A stretch of 64,000 nt of DNA from Meghimatium bilineatum (Eukaryota; Mollusca; Gastropoda; Stylommatophora; Philomycidae). The DNA is taken from NCBI GenBank assembly GCA_034231615.1, contig CM067322.1, positions 103,439,587 through 103,503,586 of the forward strand, given 5' to 3'. A program made the translations under genes and the position numbers. The notes beneath the pieces are model-generated. The model was not told the origin of the DNA. It ran no database searches and saw nothing but the letters and a program-made list of their open reading frames with translations. Below are positions 22,019 to 32,718 of this stretch, one piece after another. The stretch's first letter is position 1; the number at the start of each line of letters is the position of its first letter.

Positions 22019-22350
22019 TAAATGATGAACCCTAATACAATGACGTTGTTAGTACAACACTGATAAACCATAATACAATGACGTTTGTAGTACATAACTG
22101 ATAAACCATAATACAATGACGTTTGTAGAACATAACTGATAAACCCTAATACAATGACGTTTGTAGAACATAACTGATAAACCCTAATACAATGACGTTT
22201 GTAGTACATAACTGATAAACCCTAATACAATGACGTTTTTAGTACAAAATTCTCAAACCTAACACAATGACGTTGTTAGCGAAAAATGATCAACCCCAAC
22301 ACAATGACGTATATAACACAAACTGATGATGCCTAACACAATGACGTATT
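22019..22350. repeat. 37-bp tandem repeat, about 9 copies
   Basis: Core CCTAATACAATGACGTTTGT. Every unit carries TGACGT, a CREB/ATF-type half site, so the array is a natural cluster of about nine such sites. The last three units are diverged. Confidence 0.92.
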
Positions 22351-22689
22351 TAGCACACACAAATATATAGGAAAATACTTTATAGTCTGTTTCATTTTTG
22401 AAGAAAAAAAAACCGTTTCAAATTCAAACAATTTAATTGTTGAATATACAACTGTATTGTTGATGTCTACTTTTGTCAACCCCTCCCCTCCCCCTTGTCA
22501 ACAATTGCTACACTTGTTCAGAATTTCCCCCTTCCCCAAATTGTTGGGGAATTTATGGACATCCGGTTAATGATTGGTTAGATTACTATGTCACAAATCC
22601 AACCCACTCTCCATACACCCACACCATCATTTCTAGAGTTGACTGGCATTGGCGAAGATAAATCTGGACATACTTATGTTCTTAGTGTT
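22351..22689. other. unique stretch, no gene seen
   Basis: AT-rich with a C-rich patch near 22480-22540. The 62-codon frame at 22473 has no recognisable features. Confidence 0.4.
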
Positions 22690-23328
22690 GGTTATCGCAT
22701 CATGTTAGTTCCTGTATCATGTTAGTTCCTGGATCATATTAGTTCCTGTATCATGTTAGTTCCTGGATCATGTTAGTTCCTGGATCATATTAGTTCCTGT
22801 ATCATGTTAGTTCCTGGATCATGTTAGTTCCTGTATCATGTTAGTTCCTGTATCATGTTAGTTCCTGGATCATGTTAGTTCCTGTATCATGTTAGTTCCT
22901 GTATCATGTTAGTTCCTGGATCATATTAGTTCCTGTATCATGTTAGTTCCTGTATCATGTTAGTTCCTGTATCATGTTAGTTCCTGTATCATGTTAGTTC
23001 CTGTATCATGTTAGTTCCTGGATCATATTAGTTCCTGTATCATGTTAGTTTCTGTATCATGTTAGTTCCTTCATCATATTAGTTCCTGTATCATGTTAGT
23101 TCCTGTATCATGTTAGTTCCTGTATCATGTTAGTTCCTTCATCATATTAGTTCCTGTATCATGTTAGTTCCTGTATCATGTTAGTTCCTGTATCATGTTA
23201 GTTCCTGTATCATGTTAGTTCCTGTATCATGTTAGTTCCTGGATCATATTAGTTCCTGTATCATGTTAGTTTCTGTATCATGTTAGTTCCTTCATCATAT
23301 TAGTTCCTGTATTATGTTAGTTCCTGCC
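22690..23328. repeat. 17-bp minisatellite, about 37 copies
   Basis: Unit GTTAGTTCCTGTATCAT with GGATCAT, CATATTA and TTCATCAT variants. Runs of variants repeat in the same order (for example near 23020-23120 and 23240-23310), showing block duplication. Confidence 0.96.
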
Positions 23329-23394
23329 CGTCATCTGATTGTGTTGCCTGCTTCATTCATGTTTTTATTTCATCAATTTTATATTATTCCATCC

Positions 23395-23830
23395 TATAAT
23401 TTTCTTCTTTTTTTCATTATACCCTTCTTATTCTAATTCTCTTCTTTTACTTGATTTCTTCCTCTGCTCCTAATTCTTCATGGTCTTCTAATCCTTTCAT
23501 TTCTCATTGTTCTGCATATCCTAATTCTTCCATTTCTCATAATTCTTTGTCGTGTTCAAACTATTCATCTTCTTTTAATTCTTCCTCCTTTGATTCGTCC
23601 GTTTATGTTCTTCCTGTTTTCCTGAATCTTCATTTCTTCCAATTTCTTCCTCCTCTGTTTCTTCTGTTTAGTCGTATTCTTCCTCCTCTCCTAATTCTTC
23701 CTCTTCTCCAAATTCTTCCTCTTAATCTTCTACCTCATTTTCTTCCTCCTCTTCTTTCGCATGTTATTTCTTTCACTGTAATTTTTCTAAAATTTTTCTA
23801 CAATTACTTCATCTACTTCTAACTAAGAAT
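23395..23830. repeat. CT-rich degenerate repeat
   Basis: Low-complexity pyrimidine-rich sequence with a loose ~15-bp TCCTAATTCTTCCTC period. The 123-codon frame here is Leu/Phe/Ser-rich low complexity and not convincing. Confidence 0.75.
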
Positions 23831-23886
23831 AATCTACTTTTAATCTTATTTCATCTATATTTCTGTATCTTCAATTGATCACGCTG

Positions 23887-24256
23887 TCAAGTGTACCGCT
23901 GCGGCGAACTCCTCTGTTTTCTTGTAATCGTATGTTGACTACGCCACCTCTGTGATCTCATCATATAACTTTCTCGCCAATAGAGATACCCCTGGTTTCT
24001 GCAACACATAACCATGGTCAATTCTAGACTCAGTTGATTCTCTGGTTCCATTGTTGGAAAATGAGCAATAATATTTCCTTGTATTAATGCAAGGATAATC
24101 GTCGCCGATACTCGCAGTAAGTGATCTACTTGTGATATGCTCTCATGTGCTTGATGTGCATGAGAATGGAAGAAATAGTTAATGGCTCGCACTAATGTCT
24201 TTAATTCTTCTGTCGGAATCATTTTCATCTTCGTCATCCATCCATCCATCACCATC

Positions 24257-24287
<31 letters not shown>

Positions 24288-24459
24288 CCATCACCATCAT
24301 TATCATCATCATCGTCGTCATCATCTTCGCTGTCAATTTTCTACTAGTCTTGCAAAAGCGAGATTGACACGTTTTTTTCTTTCGGGCGTGCACATCCGTT
24401 TTCAGTATATCTGTCTCACACATGCTTCCCATGCTCAACAAAGAAGCAAATAATAGCAT
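23887..24459 (-). CDS. hypothetical ORF, 190 codons, weak support
   Basis: The longest frame in the window not explained mainly by a tandem array or retroelement. Read on the minus strand it begins MLLFASLLSMGSMCETD (possibly a short hydrophobic leader), has a Lys/Arg-rich stretch, then a Met-rich tract of about 30 residues encoded by the ATC/GAT microsatellite at 24230-24335. After this comes non-repetitive sequence including INYFFHSHAHQAHES and CCRNQGYLYWRES. No domain is recognised. A dispersed repeat (24459-24506) covers its start. It could be chance or an exon. Confidence 0.2.
24230..24335. repeat. (ATC)n microsatellite
   Basis: Imperfect ATC/ACC trinucleotide run preceded by (CATC)n. 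It accounts for the Met-rich tract of the overlapping minus-strand frame. Confidence 0.97.
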
Positions 24460-24506
24460 TACTGTAACCTGCCACGCTTGTCAAAAGAGGAGACTAAGGT
24501 GTTAAT
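24459..24506 (+). repeat. dispersed repeat shared with 31263-31320
   Basis: ACTGTAACCTGCCACGCTTG, then AAAAGAGGAGACTAAGGTG, matches ACTGTTACCTGCC and TAAGAGGAGACGAAGGCG at 31277-31316. Probably the 3' part of an unidentified element. Confidence 0.55.
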
Positions 24507-24943
24507 ATTAACCTACCATGCATGCTCACGTAGAATGTGTCAGTGTAAATGTCGCAAATATTGAGAAGGAAATCAGAATAAAATAGAATCTCTATTTGTC
24601 AATCTTCTTCAAGTCTCACCTCATCAATAACTAATAATCAATCCGACACACAGATATTTATTTCACCCGTGCCATCACATTTCACATCTGTTTCCACCAG
24701 ATCCTTGCATCACCGATGTTAGATCTGGGTGCGCTCTAAAAAATCATCTTATTTTTGAGTTGGGAAACCCTCAAGCTATTTGGACTCAATTCCGACCACT
24801 CTTTTGTCTAGTTCTCAGTTTGTGTGGACTTTGTCTTTATTCATTTTGTTCCGTCACAATTGTGTTTGTTTCGTTTCCACATATATTTTACATTTTTGTG
24901 TACGTCCTGTTCCTGTCTTTCAGGCATCTCTTATCCACATTTC
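24507..24943. other. unique stretch, no gene seen
   Basis: AT-rich. A hydrophobic 83-codon frame from 24760 is probably chance or transposon debris. Confidence 0.4.
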
Positions 24944-25050
24944 GGTCTGAAACGTTTATGTGTTGTTGTCATTTCTACTCGTTGTTTTTTGATGTTATGT
25001 GGTTACCTTGATAAAGGCTTTTTGGACGGAACGTTGATTATGTTCTGCGT
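24944..25050 (+). other. GAAACGT-type motif, two tandem variants
   Basis: CGGTCTGAAACGTTTATG at about 24944, then CCTTGATAAAGGCTTTTTGG followed by ACGGAACGTTG at 25006-25036. The arrangement TTGATA-AGGC-loop-GG-(C/A)GAAACGTT recurs on the minus strand at 56236-56285 and 60990-61030 and in part at 62795-62840. It resembles the 3' motif of widespread retroelements whose intact form (CTGATGA, short stem, GAAAC) matches a hammerhead ribozyme core; here the core is altered. Confidence 0.4.
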
Positions 25051-25416
25051 ATTGTTATTTGTATGGTTATATCCTGTGTATTGTTGTGTGTATTATTTCA
25101 CGTGAGCATTGAACAGTTTGCGTTTGGACATAGCGTTTGGGAATTGCTACGCAATGTGTCACGGCAGAAGCTCGGGTGTGGCATGCTATTACTGTGTGAA
25201 TAATACCGGTCGATTTAACGCTATAGAATGCATGAAAAAATCCAACATGATTGAGTCTGTGTTTGTCTGTATGAAATGACAAGCTATGGGTGATATGGTC
25301 AGGGTCACGTCGTTACAATTCCAGGACCAATAATGGGACCAACGTCATTATTCTGTGTTGAACCTGGAACCGCTTCTGATCGAAACAAAATCAACTAGAA
25401 TTCGATACATGGACCA
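25051..25416. other. unique stretch, no gene seen
   Basis: No frame or RNA recognised between the GAAACGT motif and the SINE. Confidence 0.4.
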
Positions 25417-25640
25417 ACAAGACGATCGATCTGGCGCAGTGGTGAAAGTGATCATCTTGTGCTCAAGAGGTCGTAGGTTCGAAACACGTGCGCGATGTCC
25501 TGTTCATAAAGTGCATTTTTTTCAGTGGAGATCCCTGCGGATTATCGCTTGAAGCTAATGCATTATGTACTATGAGTGTTACTCTCGGCACGCCGGCGTA
25601 TTGCTGCGTTGAGAGGGTCAGGCTACATATCGGGTAACCA
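25417..25640 (+). mobile_element. tRNA-derived SINE (second family)
   Basis: Perfect A box TGGCGCAGTGG (25432-25442) and B box GGTTCGAAAC (25476-25485) with tRNA spacing. The sequence between includes CTTGTGCTCAAGAGGTCGTA, like a tRNA anticodon arm and variable loop. The downstream body to about 25640 is not tRNA. The head differs from the 16864/17939 SINE. The 3' end is not defined. Confidence 0.65.
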
Positions 25641-25763
25641 GACAACAAAGAAGTCAATCCTCTATAGCTTCACATGGACCACCAAGTTAGTAAAGCAATA
25701 CATTATTCACTCGCTTACTTCGGCCGCATACAAGCAACTGACCAATGCGAACAGTCTAACATC

Positions 25764-25936
25764 TTTGTTCACTGTGTGGTTGCTTGACTGATCACCTCTT
25801 TGTTCACTGTGTGGTTGCTTGACTGATCACCTCTGTGTTCACTGTGTGGTTGCTTGACTGATCACCTCTTTGTTCACTGTGTGGTTGCTTGACTGATCAC
25901 CTCTTTGTTCACTGTGTGGTTGCTTGACTGATCACA
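25764..25936. repeat. 35-bp tandem repeat, about 5 copies
   Basis: Core TTGTTCACTGTGTGGTTGCT, then TGACTGATCACCTCT. Nearly identical units, so young. Confidence 0.95.
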
Positions 25937-27295
25937 TTTTCAGGGAGAAAAAAGCGAAATAAACCAAACACATAAGGGGGTGGGAGCTCTAACCGCATAC
26001 ATGCCATTTCTATCCAGGATTGTGATCCACCACACAGAAATCATCCAGATGACAGAATCTGGCCAGGTTGAGATAGTCTCGTCAAGAGATGACATTGAAA
26101 CGTTACGTGATTGCGTCACGTGGTAGGAATCAAACGAGTTCAAAAAGTTTGGATGTAGTTTTTTTTCTATAAATGGAGACCAAATGTATAAAGAGTTTTA
26201 TATCACTACACTTGCCAGATAAGCTGCTAGCTAGGAATGTTTCACTCCTGATGTTACGTGAGAGTTCTTAAGTGGGTTCGATTGTTCCTGAATGTTCATA
26301 GATATGGATCTAGATTTCTAACAGTGCAATCATCTCTAGGAGTGACTTAGGTGTGGAACATTCTCTCGAAGGTGTCTAGGTATTTCCAGGTGTGTTCATC
26401 GCTGCCCAGCCCAAGTGCCTAGTATCGTATTTAAGGCCAACTCACTTAACGACTCTCTTGCTTGCTACGTGCGAAAGTCAACTTTCGAATAGTACTTATA
26501 TATAATAATTAATATGCATACGTTCTGGAGCAATCTGAAATCGTAGACTTACATTTTGGCGTGGCTGCTTAAACTGTTCCCATCTTACCCAAGAGGAAGG
26601 TACCTGCCAGAAAACTATCTTCTTAGTTTTCTAACATAATTGGATTCGAACAGGTATTAAGTATGCATTGTTTACCTGCAGCCCGATCTCTGTATGACAC
26701 TTGTACCCCCTGGGAAACACAACGACCGCAAATAAACAATAGACTGACTGTAGAGTCTATCATTTCTGAGAACTGTTTTTCTTAGAATCGGTTGGATACG
26801 CGTAAGTTTGTTAGTTGAGTGCAGTTTCCTTCTGTTCGCTTGTGTCTTCCCTTGATGTAAATGTAGCTGTCTGTCTGGGTGTCTGTCTGTGATGTATTCA
26901 AGAACTATCACTTGATGTGTCAAAGATTCAGAATATGGGCTGGTTTTAGCTGAAGAGTCGTCGAGTTTGTCAGAGTGTTTCTAAATGAATGTACTGATAG
27001 TGCACGCGTGCTAGTTGGTTTGATTCACTGTTTACCTGCTCTTTGATTTCTTTCTGTGGGAATCTCTGTTCCAATCTTTCTTTTGCGCAGGAAGATCTCC
27101 GAGTCGTTTCATGGAATATGTAGCAACTGCGAGGATTTCTAAATGTAAGCTTTTGCTTTTTTACGTGTGCATAAATGTAAACAACGTTGATAAAAAAAAA
27201 CATTAAATCTTCTTACTAGGAAATTTTGTTTTACAAAAATAAAATAGATGTAACAGTTGCTTAGTTACTCGTTGTAACATAATCATGACACTCCG
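25937..27295. other. unique region, possible LTR or promoter near 26230-26480
   Basis: No convincing gene. Around 26420 a TATA-like GTATTTAAGG is followed about 30 bases on by TTAACGACTCTCTTGCTTGC, after a stretch with repeated TAGGTGTGGAA/TCTAGG motifs. This has the look of an LTR or pol II promoter, but no matching second LTR was seen. Minus-strand frames at 25940-26143 and 26970-27203 are short and unrecognised. Confidence 0.3.
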
Positions 27296-27480
27296 GACTG
27301 GGCCATAGGTGCTCAGATCTCAAATTCATTATGTCCTTTATCATGTGGACACTGACTGTACCGGTTCTGTGTTGGTTGATAACTTCAGCATGTGGTCACT
27401 GACTGTACCGATTCTGTATTGGTTGATAACTTTATCATGTGGTCACTGACTGTACCGGTTCTGTACTGGTTGATAACTCT
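27296..27480 (-). pseudogene. RNase H element (family E) tail, triplicated
   Basis: On the minus strand the sequence reads VINQHRTGTVS and RSEHLW, the family E C-terminal module, truncated before the last Cys. A 46-bp part covering NQYRTGTVS is present three times in tandem (27339-27474). The minus-strand frame from 27642 reads through the third copy. Confidence 0.75.
27339..27474. repeat. 46-bp triplication of family E tail
   Basis: Core CACTGACTGTACCGGTTCTG, then TTGGTTGATAACTT, three copies. The unit is retroelement coding sequence (complement of NQYRTGTVS codons), but 46 is not divisible by three, so the frame is not kept between units. Confidence 0.85.
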
Positions 27481-27648
27481 TCTTTTTATTCCTATATTCT
27501 GCTCATTTCCTGCAACACCACTCTTCACTGCCAGGTCATGTATTCTAGACACAGTTACATAGAAACATAAACCCCATGTCTTACAATTGGTGAAACTTCC
27601 TGATTGCATTCCAAATATCAGAACTATATATTCAACTGGCACTAATTA

Positions 27649-27691
27649 TTATGGAGAGTAAGGTGGGCGTGTCACTAGTTATTATGGAAAG
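27649..27691. repeat. isolated units of the 33-bp array
   Basis: About 1.3 units of the repeat that forms 28606-28958 (GTGGGCGTGTCACTAGTTAT). They lie on the far side of the family E copy, so that copy interrupts the array. Confidence 0.85.
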
Positions 27692-28605
27692 TTCCCTCTT
27701 GTGAAGGGAAGCAGGCTCAAGAGAAGTAAATCGTGGATGGGTCGGGCCGAGGATACCGTTAAACATATCTGCGCCCCAGAAGACATAGCTCCTGGCGGAG
27801 AATGGATACATATTCCTACGTTCTTTCAAGAGGCAGTCAAGACCGTCACTACACTCAACAGAGAGTGCAGGAAACACAGCCAAGTAAGCGTGGATGCTGA
27901 GGTCAAGACACTAATATGCGAGAATGCCGATGATTCAGAGGTTGTGATTTACACGGACGGGTCGGTTTCAGTCACCAGCGATGTGCATGGGCCTTTACAG
28001 TCAGATCAAAAGAGAAAACAGTACACGAAGCTAGTGGTACCTTTACCGCAACAACGATCTGTCTAACTTTGGAAGTATTCGCCGTAACGCAGGCACTTTA
28101 CTGGCTGGAGTCGCAAACCTATTCTCATGCTTGCATACTAAGTGATTCACTGAATATGATTCAGAAAGTCAAAACAGGTGATGTACGTAGGGAATGGGCG
28201 GAGTCATTGGAGAGAGCAGGAATGCGGGCATCACTACAAAAACTCACGCCTATTTGTGTCCACGGACATGCGGGCGTGGAGGAAAACGAACGTGCCGACA
28301 AATTAGCTAGTCAACAGATGGTCAGCCTATGGACCGAGCAGACATACTCATTGCTCTTCTTGAGTCCTCACTATCAGAGGATTTTGAGATGAATAAGCAC
28401 GAGTCAATATCAAGAATGCAAGAATTGGGAGTGAGAATGGGCGTGGCCCGAAGAGAACCCTTAAAAAATATTTCAAAAAGAGTAGTGAACCAACATAGAA
28501 CCGGAACCGTCAGCCGTTATACCCTGATAGATTTACTGAAGCGGAGATCGGAGCACCTATGGACGTGTCATGTGTGCGAAGATGATAGCCAACATACCTA
28601 ACACC
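27692..28605 (+). pseudogene. RNase H element (family E), best preserved copy
   Basis: The first frame (27701-27970) gives a linker with ECRKHSQVS and VVIYTDGSV, the first RNase H catalytic Asp (codon 27956-27958). The frame shifts near 27970 and continues as CAWAFTV, LTLEVFAVTQALYWLES (Glu), HACILSDSLNMIQKV (Asp) and VHGHAGVEENERADKLAS (His and final Asp). All four acidic residues are present. A second shift near 28350 leads to RMQELGVRMGVARRE, VNQHRTGTVSRYTL, LLKRRSEHLWTCHVCEDD and the stop. RNase H cleaves RNA in RNA-DNA hybrids. No RT is attached, so this is a 5'-truncated 3' end. It is flanked by TATTATGGAAAG (27680-27691) and TATTATAGAGAG (28606-28617), a 10/12 match and likely target-site duplication within the 33-bp array. 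Confidence 0.82.
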
Positions 28606-28958
28606 TATTATAGAGAGTAGGGTGGGCGTGTCACTAGTTATTATGGAGAGTAGGGTGGGCGTGTCACTAGTTATTATGGAGAGTAGGGTGGGCGTGTCAC
28701 TAGTTATTATGGAGAGTAGGGTGGGCGTGTCACTAGTTATTATGGAGAGTAGGGTGGGCGTGTCACTAGTTATTATGGAGAGTAGGTTGGGCGTGTCACT
28801 AGTTATTATGGAGAGTAGGGTGGGCGTGTCACTAGTTATTATGGAGAGTATGGTGGGCGTGTCACTAGTTATTATGAAGATTAGGGTGGGCGTGTCACTA
28901 GTTATTATGGAGAGTAGGGTGGGCGTGTCACTAGTTATTATGGAGAGTAAGGTGGACT
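28606..28958. repeat. 33-bp minisatellite, about 10.5 copies
   Basis: Core GAGAGTAGGGTGGGCGTGTC, then ACTAGTTATTATG. An 11-codon open unit gives a spurious 112-codon frame. Units are nearly identical. Confidence 0.96.
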
Positions 28959-29058
28959 AATATCTTGTTATGACTGTTGTCTCGAATGTCTGCCTAATTG
29001 CTTATGTCTTGTTATGACTGTTGTCTCGAATGTCTGCCTAATTGGTTATGTGTCTTGT
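28959..29058. repeat. duplicated ~42-bp segment
   Basis: CTTGTTATGACTGTTGTCTC, then GAATGTCTGCCTAATTG, appears twice in direct repeat. Confidence 0.85.
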
Positions 29059-29136
29059 TATTTTTATATTAGTATTATTTTAATTTTCTTATTTCGTTGG
29101 ATAAAAATAAACAGCATGTGTATGTGTGGGTGGGGT

Positions 29137-29476
29137 GGTTGTGCGCGCGCGAGTGTGTATATATATGTATGTGTGTATGTATGTGTGAGCATCCTTGCGC
29201 GTGTGTGTACATACATGTATGTGTGTATGTATGTGTGAGCATCCTTGCGCGTGTGTGAACATACATGTATGTGTGTATGTATGTGTGAGCATCCTTGCGC
29301 GTGTGTGTACATACATGTATGTGTGTATGTATGTGTGAGCATCCTTGCGCGTGTGTGAACATACATGTATGTGTGTATGTATGTGTGAGCATCCTTGCGC
29401 GTGTGTGAACATACATGTATGTGTATATGTATGTGTGAGCATCCTTGCGCGTGTGTGAACATACATGTATGTGTGT
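29137..29476. repeat. 48-bp GT-rich minisatellite, about 7 copies
   Basis: Core GTGTGAGCATCCTTGCGCGT with alternating purine-pyrimidine GTGTGTACATACATGTATGT tracts that could favour Z-DNA (inference). The 16-codon unit gives minus-strand open frames that are not genes. Confidence 0.95.
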
Positions 29477-29989
29477 ATATTTGTGCTGTTATCTTCACGA
29501 AGCTCTATATTTATATCACAATTTAGTCGTATTGAATTATAAATTCCTACTCTCCAGACACTGCCCCTTTTAACCTGGAATTGCGACTTCTCTGTTATAT
29601 TAAATATCAAGTGAGTCAACCATATCATTCCTGTTGGTAGAAATAAACACGTTTCTTTTCGACGATAACGTTTCTTTAGAAGCAGAGATCTGGAAAAAAA
29701 AATCGTAAGCTAGAATCCCATCTCATTCTGTGTAAACGATACAACACATTGCCTGTAGAAGATTGCAGATAAACTTACCCAAGCACTCAGCACTTCAGAA
29801 TGTGCCATTGTAGCTGCGGCAGGGAACCTCTAATATATCAATCAATCAAGTGCCATTTCAAGTGAGCGTAGGCGATCATATTTCTCCGCAACTCCCTGTC
29901 CAGGCCCGTAATACGTTCTTCTTGAATGGGGAATTTAACCTAAATAAAAAATTTTAAAAGCCCCTTTTCCTTTTTCGGGTTTAAGTTCC
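29477..29989. other. unique stretch, no gene seen
   Basis: AT-rich. No frame longer than about 60 codons outside the repeat. No RNA gene recognised. Confidence 0.45.
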
Positions 29990-30318
29990 TCGATTTGATG
30001 AAATATTTGATGAAACATTGATGAAATATTTGATGAAATATTTGATGAATAATTTGATGAAACGATGAAATATTTGATGAAATATTTGATGAAATATTTG
30101 GTGAAATATTTGATAAATATTTGTTGAAACATTTATGAAATGTTTGATGTAATATTTGATGAAATAGTTGATGAAATATTTGATGAAATATTTGATGAAA
30201 TATTTGATGAAATATTTGATGAAATATTTGATGAAATATTTGATGAAATTTTTAATGAAATATTTGAGGAAATATGTGATGAAATATGTGATGAAATATT
30301 TAATGAAATATTTGATGA
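29990..30318. repeat. 12-bp minisatellite, about 27 copies
   Basis: Unit GATGAAATATTT, diverged in the left block (29990-30135) and regular in 30165-30250. It runs directly into RT family A coding sequence at about 30330; the frame FDEI repeats continue open into it. Confidence 0.93.
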
Positions 30319-30329
30319 GGTTTTTGTGA

Positions 30330-30500
30330 TATATGGCGGGAGTGGGGAGAAAAGTGGCTCCCGCAAGTTCGGAAGACAGAAGAAGGAATTTAGAGACACC
30401 CCTAGGACATCATTAATTCAATTCAGAATAGACATAAATTCTTGGGAAAATCTTGCACAAGACGGATCTGACTGATGTCGCGGAAACAAGAGTTGTACAG
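30330..30500 (+). pseudogene. RT family A, extreme C-terminus
   Basis: The translation GRQKKEFRDTPRTSL, FRIDINSWENLAQD and then SCTATT in another frame matches the conserved end of family A proteins (GGQKKRFKD-type, compare EGRKKRFKD at about 63105 on the minus strand). It is sandwiched between the 12-bp array and the 31-bp array. The 31-bp array begins within its last codons. Confidence 0.7.
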
Positions 30501-30917
30501 CAACAACAGAGAACCTCAGACATCATGCTACCAACAACAGAGAACATCAGACATCATGCTACCAACAACAGAGAACATCAGACATCATGCTACCAACAAC
30601 AGAGAACCTCAGACATCAAGCTACCAACAACAGAGAACCTCAGACATCATGCTACCAACAACAGAGAACCTCAGACATCAAGCTACCAACAACAGAGAAC
30701 ATCAGACATCAAGCTACCAACAACAGAGAACCTCAGACATCATGCTACCAACAACAGAGAACCTCAGACATCATGCTACCAACAACAGAGAACCTCAGAC
30801 ATCATGCTACCAACAACAGAGAACCTCAGACATCAAGCTACCAACAACAGAGAACCTCAGACATCATGCTACCAACAACAGAGAACCTCAGACATCATGC
30901 TACCAACAACAGTGCTC
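30498..30917. repeat. 31-bp minisatellite, 13 copies
   Basis: Core CAACAACAGAGAACCTCAGA, then CATCATGCTAC. Variant positions ATGCT/AAGCT and CCTCA/CATCA are mixed between units. The first unit is continuous with the family A C-terminal codons (CAGCAACAACAGAGAACC). Confidence 0.96.
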
Positions 30918-31590
30918 TAGAAGAAAGACAAGAGCTACTCATTGTCCCACAGACACCTGCCACACGTGCTCAGAGTGTGGTAAACATGTCTAGGCACACA
31001 TGTGACTCATTTGTTACAGGCGAACACAGCACAGATATCTTTGCTATCACAGTTCAGCTGTATGAGCATGGTCGATTACGACGGGCGAAGAGCATTAGAC
31101 GCAATCATCTCTTGTGTCGTCCTTAGTAGTTGTTGTAGCTATCCATGTCATTTTATATATATTACCACAAACCAAAATGCAATAACCTCCAGAAAAATGT
31201 CCAACTTTTATTGTTGAAAATTAATGTTTCACCGCCGTGCTTAATCAAGGAAGGAATAGGAACAACGAATAGTGATACTGTTACCTGCCATTCACGTTAT
31301 AAGAGGAGACGAAGGCGATTTTGGGTGTGGAGTGGGCTGCCCCATCCTATATTGGGTCAACGTAAGCCGAGATCATGCTGAAGTTGGCTGTGTCGGGCTG
31401 GAAAGCAAAGTTATCACAGACAAGGTATAAACTATGACACAACACAATCGACTCTCCGGGCTACATCTTGCTAGTCTGCACGAGTTGAGCATCGATGATG
31501 AAAACAAAGGCATTCAAAGAAATGTACCGCCTCCATCTAGGAACATTCTGGAACTTGAATTTGAATACACAATCGTCATGGTTGTACGGG
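30918..31590. other. unique region with one dispersed repeat
   Basis: 31263-31320 matches 24459-24506. Short frames (31002-31217, 31145-31381) have no recognisable domain. Confidence 0.4.
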
Positions 31591-32450
31591 TGCCACGCTG
31601 GAGTTATCAGTACAATAATCTTGTCAGCGGTGCCACACTGGAGTTATCAGTACAATAATCTTGTCAGCGATGCCACACTGGAGTTATCAGTACAATAATC
31701 TTGTCAGCAATGCCACACTGGAGTTATCAGTACAATAATCTTGTCAGCGATGCCACACTGGAGTTATCAGTACAATAATCTTGTCAGCGATGCCACACTG
31801 GAGTTATCAGTACAATAATCTTGTCAGCGATGCCACACTGGAGTTATCAGTACAATAATCTTGTCAGCAATGCCACACTGGAGTTATCAGTACAATAATC
31901 TTGTCAGCGATGCCACACTTGAGTTATCAGTACAATAATCTTGTCAGCAATGTCACACTGGAGTTATCAGTACAATAATCTTGTCAGCGATGCCACACTG
32001 GAGTTATCAGTACAATAATCTTGTCAGCGGTGCCACACTGGAGTTATCAGTACAATAATCTTGTCAGCGATGCCACACTGGAGTTATCAGTACAATAATC
32101 TTGTCAGCGATGCCACACTGGAGTTATCAGTACAATAATCTTGTCAGCAATGCCACACTGGAGTTATCAGTACAATAATCTCGTCAGCGGTGCCACACTG
32201 GAGTTATCAGTACAATAATCTTGTCAGCGATGCCACACTGGAGTTATCAGTACAATAATCTTGTCAGCAATGCCACACTGGAGTTATCAGTACAATAATC
32301 TCGTCAGCGGTGCCACACTGGAGTTATCAGTACAATAATCTTGTCAGCGGTGCCACACTGGAGTTATCAGTACAATATTCTCGTTAGCGGTATCACGCTG
32401 GAGTAATCAGTACAAAAACCGCCAGGGGTGCCACACTTGAAACATCAGTA
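31591..32450. repeat. 40-bp minisatellite, about 21 copies
   Basis: Core CTGGAGTTATCAGTACAATA, then ATCTTGTCAGCGATGCCACA. Main variants are AGCGA/AGCAA/AGCGG and CTTG/CTCG. Edge units are diverged. Some variant runs recur, for example near 32140-32200 and 32260-32320, where two adjacent 120-bp blocks are alike. Confidence 0.97.
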
Positions 32451-32718
32451 TATAACGTCATCCACACACACCTACCCTCAGATATTCGCAGTAGTGTAGA
32501 ACAAATCATAGATCAATCCTTGATTTTAATAAATCCAGGGTTTTTTCTGCATTTCTTCCTTCACCCCTCAACTGTTCCTTGCAAGAAAAAAATGTGTGGA
32601 GAGTGAGTCGTGTGTCGTTCATCATCATTAAGTGCCATCTCCACAACGGAAGTTTGGCTGAAACAGACCTACAACATCCCATGTGTCCTGGTGACTTCTA
32701 TGTCTGCTAGACTGTAAC

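Noticed and set aside
24760..25105. Two hydrophobic overlapping frames as membrane proteins
   Set aside because: Two frames of similar length overlap in T-rich sequence, where hydrophobic codons are expected by composition; the region ends in a retroelement-type motif.
26230..26480. Solo LTR
   Set aside because: There is a TATA-like box, but no TG..CA ends with flanking duplications and no second copy in the window; left as a low-confidence note.
26640..26700. B box on the minus strand (GTTCGAATC)
   Set aside because: No A box at the right distance.
30140..30475. FDEI-repeat protein fused to RT tail as a novel gene
   Set aside because: The FDEI part is the 12-bp array and the rest is the family A C-terminus; the fusion is accidental read-through.
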